A DNA stretch of 64,000 nucleotides from Propionibacterium sp. oral taxon 192 str. F0372 (GTDB lineage: Bacteria; Actinomycetota; Actinomycetes; Propionibacteriales; Propionibacteriaceae): positions 871,698-935,697 of the forward strand of contig NZ_KE340297.1 in the NCBI RefSeq assembly GCF_000413315.1. Reading direction: 5' to 3'. The position numbers were made by a program, and so were the translations under genes. Within the stretch, counting starts at the first letter, position 1. Every line of letters begins with the position of its first letter. Below, in pieces: positions 1 to 7,299 of this stretch. Under the pieces are notes generated by a model. That model was not told the origin of the DNA, made no database searches, and worked only from the letters and a program-made list of their open reading frames with translations.

Positions 1-839
1 TCTTTTCGGATCATCTCTTCACAGATCTGGAAAGCATAGTCTGGTGGAGAATTGAAGGTGGCATCCACGAGCTCGAATTCTTTCACCGCAGGATTCTCGA
101 CCACCGCCCGCCTGATCTCTGAGACTACTTCTTCCGGAGCCCGGTATCGTATCTTCTTTCCCTCGGTCTTCCGAATGATGCAGTACGAGCACGTAAGATT
201 GCATCCTCGTTTTGTTTGGAGGGTCTCAATCGCTGGTTGGCTCTCACGCGTAAGATCAGAAATAGCCGACACTTCTGTCCTAAAATACCGGCGATCATAC
301 ACCGAGCGATCAGGTACCAGCGTCCGCTCATTAAAAGAAAATTCTGGGTGATTTTGAACGTAGTTACCGTCACAATCGACGTAGCATAGACCGGGGACCG
401 TTGACAGATCTCCTTCCTTCTGTAGACGGTCTATCAACATGACGATCGAACTTTCACCGGCACCACACACGCCAAAGTCTGGTCGCGCATACTCAAAAAA
501 TGCCATCGGTTCGACAGAGAATCCGGTCCCACCAATAACCACTTTGGCGCTAGAGTACTTTTTCACGCACATGACAATCTTCTCTATCAAGGGCGCAAAA
601 AATATAGGATCTACGTACGTGAGATTGTCAAGATTTCTGACAGCTATGCCAACGACATCAAACTGTTCCTCGGCAAGACACTTCCGCACTGCTTGGATCT
701 CACGAGCTTCCCACAATAGATCCAGCACTCGAACCTCATGCCCTGCCTGCTTCAAAGCAGCACTGATGTACGCCATCCCGATAGGTAGCGCGGGCCTAGG
801 AACCCTGATCTTGTTCGTAGATATCAGAAGCACCTTCAT
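1..839 (-). CDS. B12-binding-type radical SAM enzyme (3' end outside window)
   Basis: This is the N-terminal 279 codons of a gene that continues past the left edge. The start opens with a Rossmann-like strand and a PRPALPIGMAYISAALKQ stretch typical of cobalamin-binding radical SAM enzymes. A radical SAM cysteine motif CX3CX2C follows at Cys213, Cys217 and Cys220 (RGCNLTCSYC). Family members use a [4Fe-4S] cluster and SAM to start radical chemistry, often methylation of unactivated carbon, in natural-product pathways; substrate cannot be read here. An AAAGGAG ribosome site lies about 12 bases before the ATG. It is the most distal visible gene of the operon, 61 bases after the preceding stop. 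The B12 assignment rests on the N-terminal fold signature and gene architecture; the missing C-terminus limits it. Confidence 0.85.
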   Translation of the reverse strand, partial: MKVLLISTNKIRVPRPALPIGMAYISAALKQAGHEVRVLDLLWEAREIQAVRKCLAEEQFDVVGIAVRNLDNLTYVDPIFFAPLIEKIVMCVKKYSSAKVVIGGTGFSVEPMAFFEYARPDFGVCGAGESSIVMLIDRLQKEGDLSTVPGLCYVDCDGNYVQNHPEFSFNERTLVPDRSVYDRRYFRTEVSAISDLTRESQPAIETLQTKRGCNLTCSYCIIRKTEGKKIRYRAPEEVVSEIRRAVVENPAVKEFELVDATFNSPPDYAFQICEEMIRK

Positions 840-900
840 GACTGCTTCGAGCTCCTTTCAAATCTTATCATCAGCACGGTGTGGGTTACCTTACAGTCTT

Positions 901-1731
901 CTACAAAGGCGCGTCAGTCCTCAGGGACGCCTTGGAGTAGTAACGCCTCATCCGCTCGAAATCAATGTCAACATGGACAGTTCCCTCCTCTTCATCGAGG
1001 ACAGCGAATCTTTCCTCCCCATCCATAAAATCGCAGCGTTCCCAGTCCAGGTACAGGGGATCCGCCACAATCTGCGTTCGCCCCATATAGCTGAAACCCG
1101 CGTAAAGGTTAGTGCCCACACCCGATGCAAAAACGAATAAACATTCAGCGTCCATTGCCCTGACGAGAATCCGCGCTTCAGCTACGTATGCATACGTAGC
1201 CGGAATGAGCGCCGAACATACAATAATGTCAACATCTGCCCTTAGATGGGCAGCAGCACAATCCGAAAAGTTGAGATCATAACCTTGCATGAGTCCCACT
1301 CTTCCCATCGGCAAATCAAAATGGGGATAGCTCTCCCCGGCAGAAATATATCGACGTTCAAGTTCATGCAGGTGCACCCGACGATAGACGCCGACCAGCC
1401 CATCTACTGGTGCTACTATTACAGAAGTGCTGTAAAATTCGCCACCGTCCGCCCGTTCGAGAAGACCCGCTACAAGATGAATGTCCAGCTCTCGAGCCAA
1501 GCCGTGCAACCATTCCGTGTCAGGTCCAGGAATGGCGCTGGCGACGCTAGACACTTCCAAAATATCACCGGAAGTGAGGATCGCTTCCGGTAGGCAGATG
1601 AGTTTAGCTCCTTCTCCTGCCGCCCGTCTAATTGCCTTCTCAGCTCGACGTTTGTTGGCGGCTTTCCGCCCGATCCGAGATTCTAGTTGAACCGCAGCAA
1701 TTCGTTGCTCTGTCACGGCAGCCTCACCCAT
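901..1731 (-). CDS. Nitrilase-fold protein lacking catalytic Lys and Cys (pseudoenzyme 1)
   Basis: The 276-aa protein has the length and landmarks of a carbon-nitrogen hydrolase. The Glu block is kept (LICLPEA, Glu49). The Lys block reads YRRVHL, with Arg118 where the family has Lys. The nucleophile block reads GLMQGYD, with Gly150 where Cys is required. It should therefore be unable to form the thioester intermediate and is predicted to be a non-hydrolytic member, perhaps structural or ligand-binding. Its ATG overlaps the methyltransferase stop by 8 bases, so translation is probably coupled. It shares the Cys-to-Gly change with the two other inactive members in this operon. Confidence 0.85.
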   Translation of the reverse strand: MGEAAVTEQRIAAVQLESRIGRKAANKRRAEKAIRRAAGEGAKLICLPEAILTSGDILEVSSVASAIPGPDTEWLHGLARELDIHLVAGLLERADGGEFYSTSVIVAPVDGLVGVYRRVHLHELERRYISAGESYPHFDLPMGRVGLMQGYDLNFSDCAAAHLRADVDIIVCSALIPATYAYVAEARILVRAMDAECLFVFASGVGTNLYAGFSYMGRTQIVADPLYLDWERCDFMDGEERFAVLDEEEGTVHVDIDFERMRRYYSKASLRTDAPL

Positions 1732-2416
1732 TCAAAGGACGCGAAGACATTATCAGACCTAAATCTTCCTCAATAACATACCAATCATCCAATCCCGCTT
1801 CCAAAAGAAGGGCTTTTGCCTCCGCCTTCGTGTAGGCAGCTTGAAGTTGACGCATAAAGTGGTCACCGCTTTCCTTAACAAATTGAAGAATAAACGTTAT
1901 AAACCCCTCGTCAGCATGTCGATTCGAGTCACATAGTACGACCGTCCCATTTGGGCGGCAGATTCTCGACGCCTCCTTCAGAGTTTCGACGGGATGCTTC
2001 CATCTATGCATGGAGGAGAATGAAAACACTATGTCCGCACAACTATCTGGAACGGGAAGCCTATGAAGGCTAGACTTCTCAACTTCCATGTCCACTTCTG
2101 CATTTGCCCAGATGGCCAAAGCAAGATTCTCTTCAGCCACTTCGATCAGCTCGGCAACCTCGTCAAATCCGGTCACTTGCGCTCGCGGAAGACGTCCAGC
2201 AATGTGCAGGCCGAGCAATGCCGTGTTGCAGCCGAGCTCAATCATCTCGAGAGGCTCTTGACCGACGAGGTCTAAGATGCGCTCAGCTGGGGCACGAAAC
2301 GCCATAAGCGCTGATTTGCGCATTCCAAGATCATACGATCGTGCTGTGACCAAGTCTGGGAATGGCTGGGTCAAGGGGACCCGGTCGACCAGATCCAGAA
2401 GTCTATGCTCGCTCAT
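1724..2416 (-). CDS. Class I SAM-dependent methyltransferase
   Basis: The 230-aa protein carries a SAM-binding motif I at about residues 58-67 (MIELGCNTALLG), an acidic residue at the end of strand 2 (FDEVAELIEVAEENL), and a motif IV/post-motif region (ADIVFSFSSMHRWKHP, then CRPNGTVVLCD). These fit the Methyltransf_11/25 group that methylates small molecules. Acceptor atom and substrate are unknown. The start codon overlaps the stop of the upstream 115-aa gene (ATGA), and its own end overlaps the start of the nitrilase-fold gene. It is probably a tailoring enzyme of the same pathway as the radical SAM protein. Confidence 0.82.
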   Translation of the reverse strand: MSEHRLLDLVDRVPLTQPFPDLVTARSYDLGMRKSALMAFRAPAERILDLVGQEPLEMIELGCNTALLGLHIAGRLPRAQVTGFDEVAELIEVAEENLALAIWANAEVDMEVEKSSLHRLPVPDSCADIVFSFSSMHRWKHPVETLKEASRICRPNGTVVLCDSNRHADEGFITFILQFVKESGDHFMRQLQAAYTKAEAKALLLEAGLDDWYVIEEDLGLIMSSRPLNG

Positions 2417-2760
2417 CGCATGTGCTCCTTGTTCTCGTGCCTCGCAACTTTCGTACTCAGACTCGCCGCTCTCCCCTTGAGCAATCTGTCGTTAGCCGTA
2501 GGAAAGGATATTTTATTCAACTTGAGCGGCTGTAGGTCTTCTTGAATAAGCAATGATATACCTGAGCCTAGATGCTGTGGACACCGTCGAGGCTCCCTTA
2601 AATAAAAAAATCTACATGTGCTATCAAAGTAAAACCATCCAGCATCATGCTTTTGAATGTCAGGTTCATTGAACCACCAATATTTTCTGCCCCATCCAGT
2701 ATCCCGTTCCGGACATTCCTTCCGATAAGAGATACTGATAATCTTAACCAAAATGCTCAT
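2413..2760 (-). CDS. Unrecognised 115-aa protein of the island operon
   Basis: I do not recognise this protein. It is supported as a gene by position: its ATG comes 2 bases after the ABC ATPase stop and its TGA overlaps the methyltransferase ATG by 4 bases. The sequence is rich in aromatic residues in the first half (GWGRKYWWFNEP, GWFYFD, FFYL) and basic in the last third, with cysteines near residues 16, 49 and 60. No signal peptide, membrane segment or nucleotide-binding motif is visible. It could be a small accessory protein of the pathway. A peptide-precursor role is possible but nothing in the sequence proves it. Confidence 0.6.
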   Translation of the reverse strand: MSILVKIISISYRKECPERDTGWGRKYWWFNEPDIQKHDAGWFYFDSTCRFFYLREPRRCPQHLGSGISLLIQEDLQPLKLNKISFPTANDRLLKGRAASLSTKVARHENKEHMR

Positions 2761-2762
2761 CG

Positions 2763-3737
2763 TTACTCGCTTCCGTCACGTTGCACCAGTTGCGCAATCA
2801 CATCAGCCAAAGAGGGAGTGCTTAGCTTCGCCAGTCGCAAAGTGAGACCATCCAAGCTTGCAGCACTCACAAGATCGGTGAGCGCGTATCGATCATGGGG
2901 ATTTATCAGCTCCACCAAGACACCATCATCCGTGGCACATACTCGACGAACTGAGGTCTTAAGTGAAGGAAGGTTGGCCGCCCATCTCTGCAGAGCGCCA
3001 ATCTCCTCGTGCGTGTTTGCTTCGAGGATGAGTGAAGCCGGTGCATCGCCCGCCAACAGATGTGTCAAGGAAGTACCCAGGATCTGCCGTCCTTGATGCA
3101 AGACAGTCACCGAATCCGCCAAGGCCTCCAGTTCGCTTTTGTGATGACTCGCGAAAACGATAGCCACGCCTTCTTTTTTCAGCTCCCCCAGCAACCCCAA
3201 CACTGTTTCTTGAGCGGTCGGGTCAAGACCAGCCGTCGGTTCGTCAAGCACAAGCAGATCCGGTTGATGAGCGACTGCGCAGATGATGTGCAGCTTGCGC
3301 TGGTTACCGCCAGAAAGGGTTCTGACCTCTTGGTCCTCAAATTGCACGAGCCCAGCACGATGGACAAGCTCAGTATAGCGCTTCAAGGCCGCGCGCCGGA
3401 GCCTCAGCTGATGCTGAAGATAGGTCCGGACAGAAACGCCGTCTGGAAGCTCCTTTGACTGCTGCACGTAGCCCAAATGCTGACTTACACGTCCCCAATT
3501 CCTGGGAGACTCTCCACATATGCGGATCTGGCCCTCAGAAGGGGCGAGGAGTCCGGCAACCAGTCGGATAAGGGTCGTTTTCCCTGCGCCATTGGTTCCC
3601 ACCACAGCGAGAGCCTGACCACTTTCGACTGCCAGTGAGATGTCCCTGAGTGTGAAGGCATCGCTCACTCTGTAACCCAATCCCTGGATCCAGAGAGTAG
3701 CGTCGTGCTCGCTATGTCGGCTTCGTCCTCTAAACAC
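2763..3737 (-). CDS. DrrA-like ABC transporter ATP-binding protein
   Basis: The protein has Walker A VVGTNGAGKTTL, signature LSGGNQRKLH and Walker B LLVLDEPTAGLD, followed by a C-terminal extension of about 100 residues of the kind seen in drug-export ATPases. I place the start at GTG 3737, about 324 aa: AAGGAG lies 8 bases upstream and the GTG overlaps the permease stop. A longer frame up to 3785 would overlap the permease by 56 bases and lacks such a site. With the permease before it, it forms a half-transporter pair of ABC-2 export type. Its place beside a UvrA-like gene suggests export of a toxic product. Confidence 0.88.
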   Translation of the reverse strand: MFRGRSRHSEHDATLWIQGLGYRVSDAFTLRDISLAVESGQALAVVGTNGAGKTTLIRLVAGLLAPSEGQIRICGESPRNWGRVSQHLGYVQQSKELPDGVSVRTYLQHQLRLRRAALKRYTELVHRAGLVQFEDQEVRTLSGGNQRKLHIICAVAHQPDLLVLDEPTAGLDPTAQETVLGLLGELKKEGVAIVFASHHKSELEALADSVTVLHQGRQILGTSLTHLLAGDAPASLILEANTHEEIGALQRWAANLPSLKTSVRRVCATDDGVLVELINPHDRYALTDLVSAASLDGLTLRLAKLSTPSLADVIAQLVQRDGSE

Positions 3738-4524
3738 GGCCAATACTCCTTCGGAACGTGTACGCAGCCACTGCCACGGCAGCAATTCCGTAAAAGACTG
3801 CTACGATCAACGTCAACATACTTGGGGAGGGACCCTGCCCCAGCGCCGCGCGAAAAATTTCAACATGAGCGGACAATGGGAGCCGCGCCATAATCTCTCC
3901 TACCCAGTCTAAATTTGTCAAAGGGTAAAAAATTCCTGCAAAGTACATGATTGGTATCACAATAATGTTGATGACTGCGGGAAATGATATCTCATTCGTG
4001 AAACACGCCACAAACGTCCCCAGACCAGCAAAAAAGAAAGATCCGGAGAACAACGCTAGAAACAGCAGAGGCCAAGAAGACACTCGCGCCTCAAAAAACA
4101 AGATTCCAATTATGAACACAGTCACAAACTGAAGCAAGCACTTGAAAAGAACGCCAATGAGTCGAGCGACTAAAAACCCTGAATACGACAGAGGAGAAAG
4201 AATCAGATCTTCAATTGTGCGTCGACTCCGATCGATGATGATCGTGTATCCAATGGTGTAAGTGCAGGCAAACATCACGCCGCACGCAAGAATCCCCGGG
4301 AAAACGAAGCCAAAGAAACTAGAAGCATCTCCTGTTGGACTGTTCATCTGTCGAGTAGCGGCTCCAAACGAGAGTACCATTGATACACTTGTAAGGAATG
4401 TCGACACAGTGAAAAGCTTATTCGCGAAAAACTGTCGAATGTCCAGAACCACAAGTTCGAAAACGTCCTGGATCCATCTTGTGACTGCCAAATTTTTCTT
4501 TGGTTCCTCCAAGTACCTCGTCAT
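3730..4524 (-). CDS. ABC-2 type export permease (DrrB-like)
   Basis: This 264-aa integral membrane protein has about six hydrophobic segments, among them LFTVSTFLTSVSMVLSFGA, FVFPGILACGVMFACTYTI and LLFLALFSGSFFFAGLGTFV. The cytoplasmic stretch IDRSRRTIEDLILSPLSYSGFLVARL is the characteristic region of ABC-2 permeases before transmembrane segment 3. It pairs with the downstream ATPase; the end overlaps the ATPase GTG start by 8 bases and the ATG overlaps the preceding nitrilase-fold stop. Predicted role is efflux of the cluster product; the substrate is inferred only. Confidence 0.87.
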   Translation of the reverse strand: MTRYLEEPKKNLAVTRWIQDVFELVVLDIRQFFANKLFTVSTFLTSVSMVLSFGAATRQMNSPTGDASSFFGFVFPGILACGVMFACTYTIGYTIIIDRSRRTIEDLILSPLSYSGFLVARLIGVLFKCLLQFVTVFIIGILFFEARVSSWPLLFLALFSGSFFFAGLGTFVACFTNEISFPAVINIIVIPIMYFAGIFYPLTNLDWVGEIMARLPLSAHVEIFRAALGQGPSPSMLTLIVAVFYGIAAVAVAAYTFRRSIGRV

Positions 4525-5372
4525 GACCGCCCCCTATGAATCGTCTTCCAAAGCGTTTGCGCATCAGTCCGAAACGGGGTCTTATCCCTAGTCTTGCGCT
4601 GCATTTTCAACGAGATCTCAGCGTGCACCAGGGCCTCCCAGGACTCAGGTCCTGCGTCCGCCAAGACGTCTGCGTCGGACGCACCCGCAGCATCCCAGAC
4701 AAGACCATCCACGATCATGCTTCGTCCAAAATAAGGCATCCGTAGAAATCGATTGCTACCAACTGAATCACAGAATACAATGGTGCACGCATTATCTGCC
4801 GCACGAGCACGGACGATCGAAGGAACGGCATGAGAATATGGCGCGAAAAGATTGGCCACGGTTACAATGATATCCGTCGAATCTAGGAGGTAGTGCCTGC
4901 TTGCCTCAGGGTATCTGATATCATTTCCGACTAATAGCCCGATTCTTCCTAGGTCGGTGTCAATCGCCGGGGTCACCGACCCAGTCGATATGTAGTCGGC
5001 CTCGCCCGCCCATGTGCAGGTTCGTCGATACCAGCCCGCTATTTCACCACTCGGAGTCACGAGCGCTGCAGCATCGAACACGTCGCGATCTTCGTTGAGA
5101 AGTACCCCGGCTACGATGTACATCCCTAAACTTCGGGCCTGCTGTGCAAGAAACTCAGCTATCGGTCCGTCCGCTGCTGTGGAATCTTGGCGAACGGAAG
5201 GGAGGTTCATTCCCGTCGCGAAGGCTGCTGGCAAACAAGCCAGATTCACACCACGTTCAGCAGCCGAACGTAGCATTGCCACTGCAGTTCTAAGATTTTC
5301 GTCACGTGAACCGGGTCGCGACTCCATCTGAAGAGCCGCGAGTCGAATTTTTCTTCCACGTATGATGCTCAC
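4521..5372 (-). CDS. Nitrilase-fold protein lacking all three catalytic residues (pseudoenzyme 2)
   Basis: The 283-aa protein aligns by landmarks with carbon-nitrogen hydrolases. The Glu block reads LACLPAAF (Ala49 for Glu), the Lys block reads WYRRTC (Arg117 for Lys) and the nucleophile block reads GLLVGNDIRYPE (Gly149 for Cys). The rest of the fold is well kept, including the DIRYPE segment after the nucleophile elbow, so this looks like a conserved pseudoenzyme rather than a decayed gene. A GGAG five bases upstream supports the GTG start at 5372. A 142-base gap with a 17-bp tandem repeat separates it from the preceding gene; its stop overlaps the permease ATG. Confidence 0.85.
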   Translation of the reverse strand: MSIIRGRKIRLAALQMESRPGSRDENLRTAVAMLRSAAERGVNLACLPAAFATGMNLPSVRQDSTAADGPIAEFLAQQARSLGMYIVAGVLLNEDRDVFDAAALVTPSGEIAGWYRRTCTWAGEADYISTGSVTPAIDTDLGRIGLLVGNDIRYPEASRHYLLDSTDIIVTVANLFAPYSHAVPSIVRARAADNACTIVFCDSVGSNRFLRMPYFGRSMIVDGLVWDAAGASDADVLADAGPESWEALVHAEISLKMQRKTRDKTPFRTDAQTLWKTIHRGRS

Positions 5373-5461
5373 CGTTTCTCCAATTCAGAATGCGAGTATA
5401 AAACTGTGTCGCTAACTCGATGCCGTGTCTGGGACACGTAGCATGACTGGTTCAAAACGAC

Positions 5462-5495
5462 GAGAGTTTTTCTGATGCGAGAGTTTACCTGATGC
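5462..5495. repeat. Two tandem 17-bp units between nitrilase-fold genes
   Basis: Positions 5462-5478 and 5479-5495 are adjacent 17-bp units (GAGAGTTT..CTGATGC) that differ at two positions. They lie in the only sizeable gap of the operon (5373-5514), upstream of the gene starting at 5372. A TATACT hexamer lies between the repeat and that start on the minus strand. The arrangement could be a regulator site for an internal promoter; this is inference. Confidence 0.5.
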
Positions 5496-5514
5496 CTGGA
5501 ATTCACTGTGCACA

Positions 5515-6354
5515 TCAAGCCTCCACCTCACAATCACACTTTTGCATGCCGATTCGCTCATCACCCGAAAAGTCTACCTCAGTGAGCGTGCGATAGAGAC
5601 TAGGACGTCTGGACCACAATCCGAACCACATCGTCTGTTGGAACTGCAGATCTGGTTCGCGAACCCTTACGATGGTGTCCCTGCTCCAGTCGCCCTCTAC
5701 CACTGCATCCTCTTCTTCAAGACGGCCCACGAAACCCTCGGGCATAGCAATAGAGCTCCCGCCCAAGGCGCCACATCCCAATGAGCCAGCAAACGCGATT
5801 CCCACTGTGTTGATGGTAGCAATCCCCCAGATGGCGGCCACCTGTGCAGCCCTCCTGCTCCCGGTGATAGCGCCTGAGACCAAGAGCAACTCTGCTCCCT
5901 TGAGGCACTGGATTCGGACGGGCTCGATTAGCCAAAAGTCGGGCCCGAGCACGAGCCCCAAGGATCCAAGAGGGGACTCAACAATGGGAAAATCGTCTCC
6001 GGTCGCAGTTGAGCCGTCTGAAAGGATCTCACGCTCCACGCGGGCAAGCTCCCTTCCATCTGGTCCTAACAAGCGGGCCACTTGTATTCGGATACCCCGG
6101 GAGCGTTCCTCGGGCCAAGATCCCGTATAGACATATAACCGCTCAGAACGGGCATAGTTAGAAAGCAATTCAAGCCACCTGCGACTCAATAACGACGACG
6201 GAATCTCTGGGTTCCCAAACCCCGTGAATACCGCCTCCGGTAGGACGACGACTCCATCACAACTCCCCCTGATCTTCGACAAGGATCGGATAACCGCCCG
6301 CTCATTGGCCCTACAGTCCCAACCGCTACGTACTTGCGGAATTATGATTCTCAT
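5515..6354 (-). CDS. Nitrilase-fold protein lacking catalytic Lys and Cys (pseudoenzyme 3)
   Basis: The 279-aa protein keeps the Glu block (VVVLPEAVFTGFG, Glu40). It has no Lys in the expected stretch (LARVEREIL) and carries Gly137 in the nucleophile block GLVLGPDFWLIEP. It is the most divergent of the four paralogues, but the strand pattern and length fit the family. The ATG overlaps the stop of the catalytically complete paralogue by 4 bases (ATGA), so the two are likely made in fixed proportion and could assemble together. It has a Cys-rich C-terminus (MQKCDCEVEA). Function is unknown; hydrolysis through the normal mechanism is not expected. Confidence 0.83.
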   Translation of the reverse strand: MRIIIPQVRSGWDCRANERAVIRSLSKIRGSCDGVVVLPEAVFTGFGNPEIPSSLLSRRWLELLSNYARSERLYVYTGSWPEERSRGIRIQVARLLGPDGRELARVEREILSDGSTATGDDFPIVESPLGSLGLVLGPDFWLIEPVRIQCLKGAELLLVSGAITGSRRAAQVAAIWGIATINTVGIAFAGSLGCGALGGSSIAMPEGFVGRLEEEDAVVEGDWSRDTIVRVREPDLQFQQTMWFGLWSRRPSLYRTLTEVDFSGDERIGMQKCDCEVEA

Positions 6355-7289
6355 TTCTTTCTCCTCCCACCCATCTCCGGAACCTCGCGCGTATCCGACA
6401 TCGACGGTGCCCCAATGTTCATCTGCAACTCCGCAGTGAGATCTCGTCTAATGCCAACGTATGGGTCAAGAAGCGGTTGATAGGCTTGCGGGCGACGTTG
6501 TGCGATCCAAGAGCGTGCATCACAGTCGTTCAGGCGTTCTAGATCCAAATCGACCAAAAGAGTCTGAGTCCCGTCGGAGCCAGCTCGAGCAATCACAGTG
6601 CCGTTAGGATCCGCCACAAGACTTGTGCCTGCAAAACGGACCTCAACCTTGCGTTCTCCGCGCCTGCCTTGAACGCGACCAACTGAACTGGCGTAGACGA
6701 GATACACGCCGTTCATATATGCCGCAGTACTCAGTGCATTCACCATGAGACTCTGGTTTTGGATCAAGGTTCCACCAGGTACAAATATAATCCTTGCGTG
6801 CGCCAGTGCGAAGACACGAATTACCTCTGGGATCCAGAAGTCCGAGCACACAGCCACCCCAATGCGTCCTAGCCCCGTGTCAAATGTTTCCAAGGAATCT
6901 GCTTGACAACACAGAACCATTTCATTTCCGAATGCGTGGGCCTTGACTGCGTTCCCCGCGATATGTCCTGTCGGATTGATGAGTAGTGATGAATTTCGGT
7001 ACATTCCATCAGTCATATTCTCAACCAAGGAGCCTAAAACAATGTGCGTCCCTACGGACCTTGCAAGTTCGCAAAATTCATCAGTGATTGGACCGGGGAT
7101 TACTGTATCGGTCACTCCCTTCAATTCGCCCTGCCCCGGCATGTACCAAGGGGGACCTAAGAAGAATTCAGGAAAGCATACGAAGTCAACGTGACCATAC
7201 TGCGCTATGTCTCGAACCGCCCGGTAAGCCCTTTCCAATGCCTCTTCAATATTTTCAATCCATTCTGACTGTATGACTGCAACCTTCAT
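6351..7289 (-). CDS. Carbon-nitrogen hydrolase with complete Glu-Lys-Cys triad
   Basis: This is the only one of the four island nitrilase-fold proteins with a full triad: Glu41 in FVCFPEFFLG, Lys116 in GNAVKAHAF and Cys148 in GVAVCSDFWIPE. Such enzymes cleave nitriles or amides, or transfer acyl groups to amines, through a Cys thioester. The substrate cannot be read. I use ATG 7289 (312 aa) because GAGGAGG stands 6 bases upstream and the protein then begins with the family-typical MKVAVIQ. A frame up to 7337 would overlap the UvrA-like gene. The ribosome site overlaps the UvrA-like stop. It has a C-terminal tail of about 35 residues beyond the fold. Confidence 0.88.
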   Translation of the reverse strand: MKVAVIQSEWIENIEEALERAYRAVRDIAQYGHVDFVCFPEFFLGPPWYMPGQGELKGVTDTVIPGPITDEFCELARSVGTHIVLGSLVENMTDGMYRNSSLLINPTGHIAGNAVKAHAFGNEMVLCCQADSLETFDTGLGRIGVAVCSDFWIPEVIRVFALAHARIIFVPGGTLIQNQSLMVNALSTAAYMNGVYLVYASSVGRVQGRRGERKVEVRFAGTSLVADPNGTVIARAGSDGTQTLLVDLDLERLNDCDARSWIAQRRPQAYQPLLDPYVGIRRDLTAELQMNIGAPSMSDTREVPEMGGRRKK

Positions 7290-7299
7290 TAGAACCTCC

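Noticed and set aside
439-1140. 233-residue plus-strand open frame at the left end
   Set aside because: It lies opposite the radical SAM and nitrilase-fold genes, which have clear family motifs.
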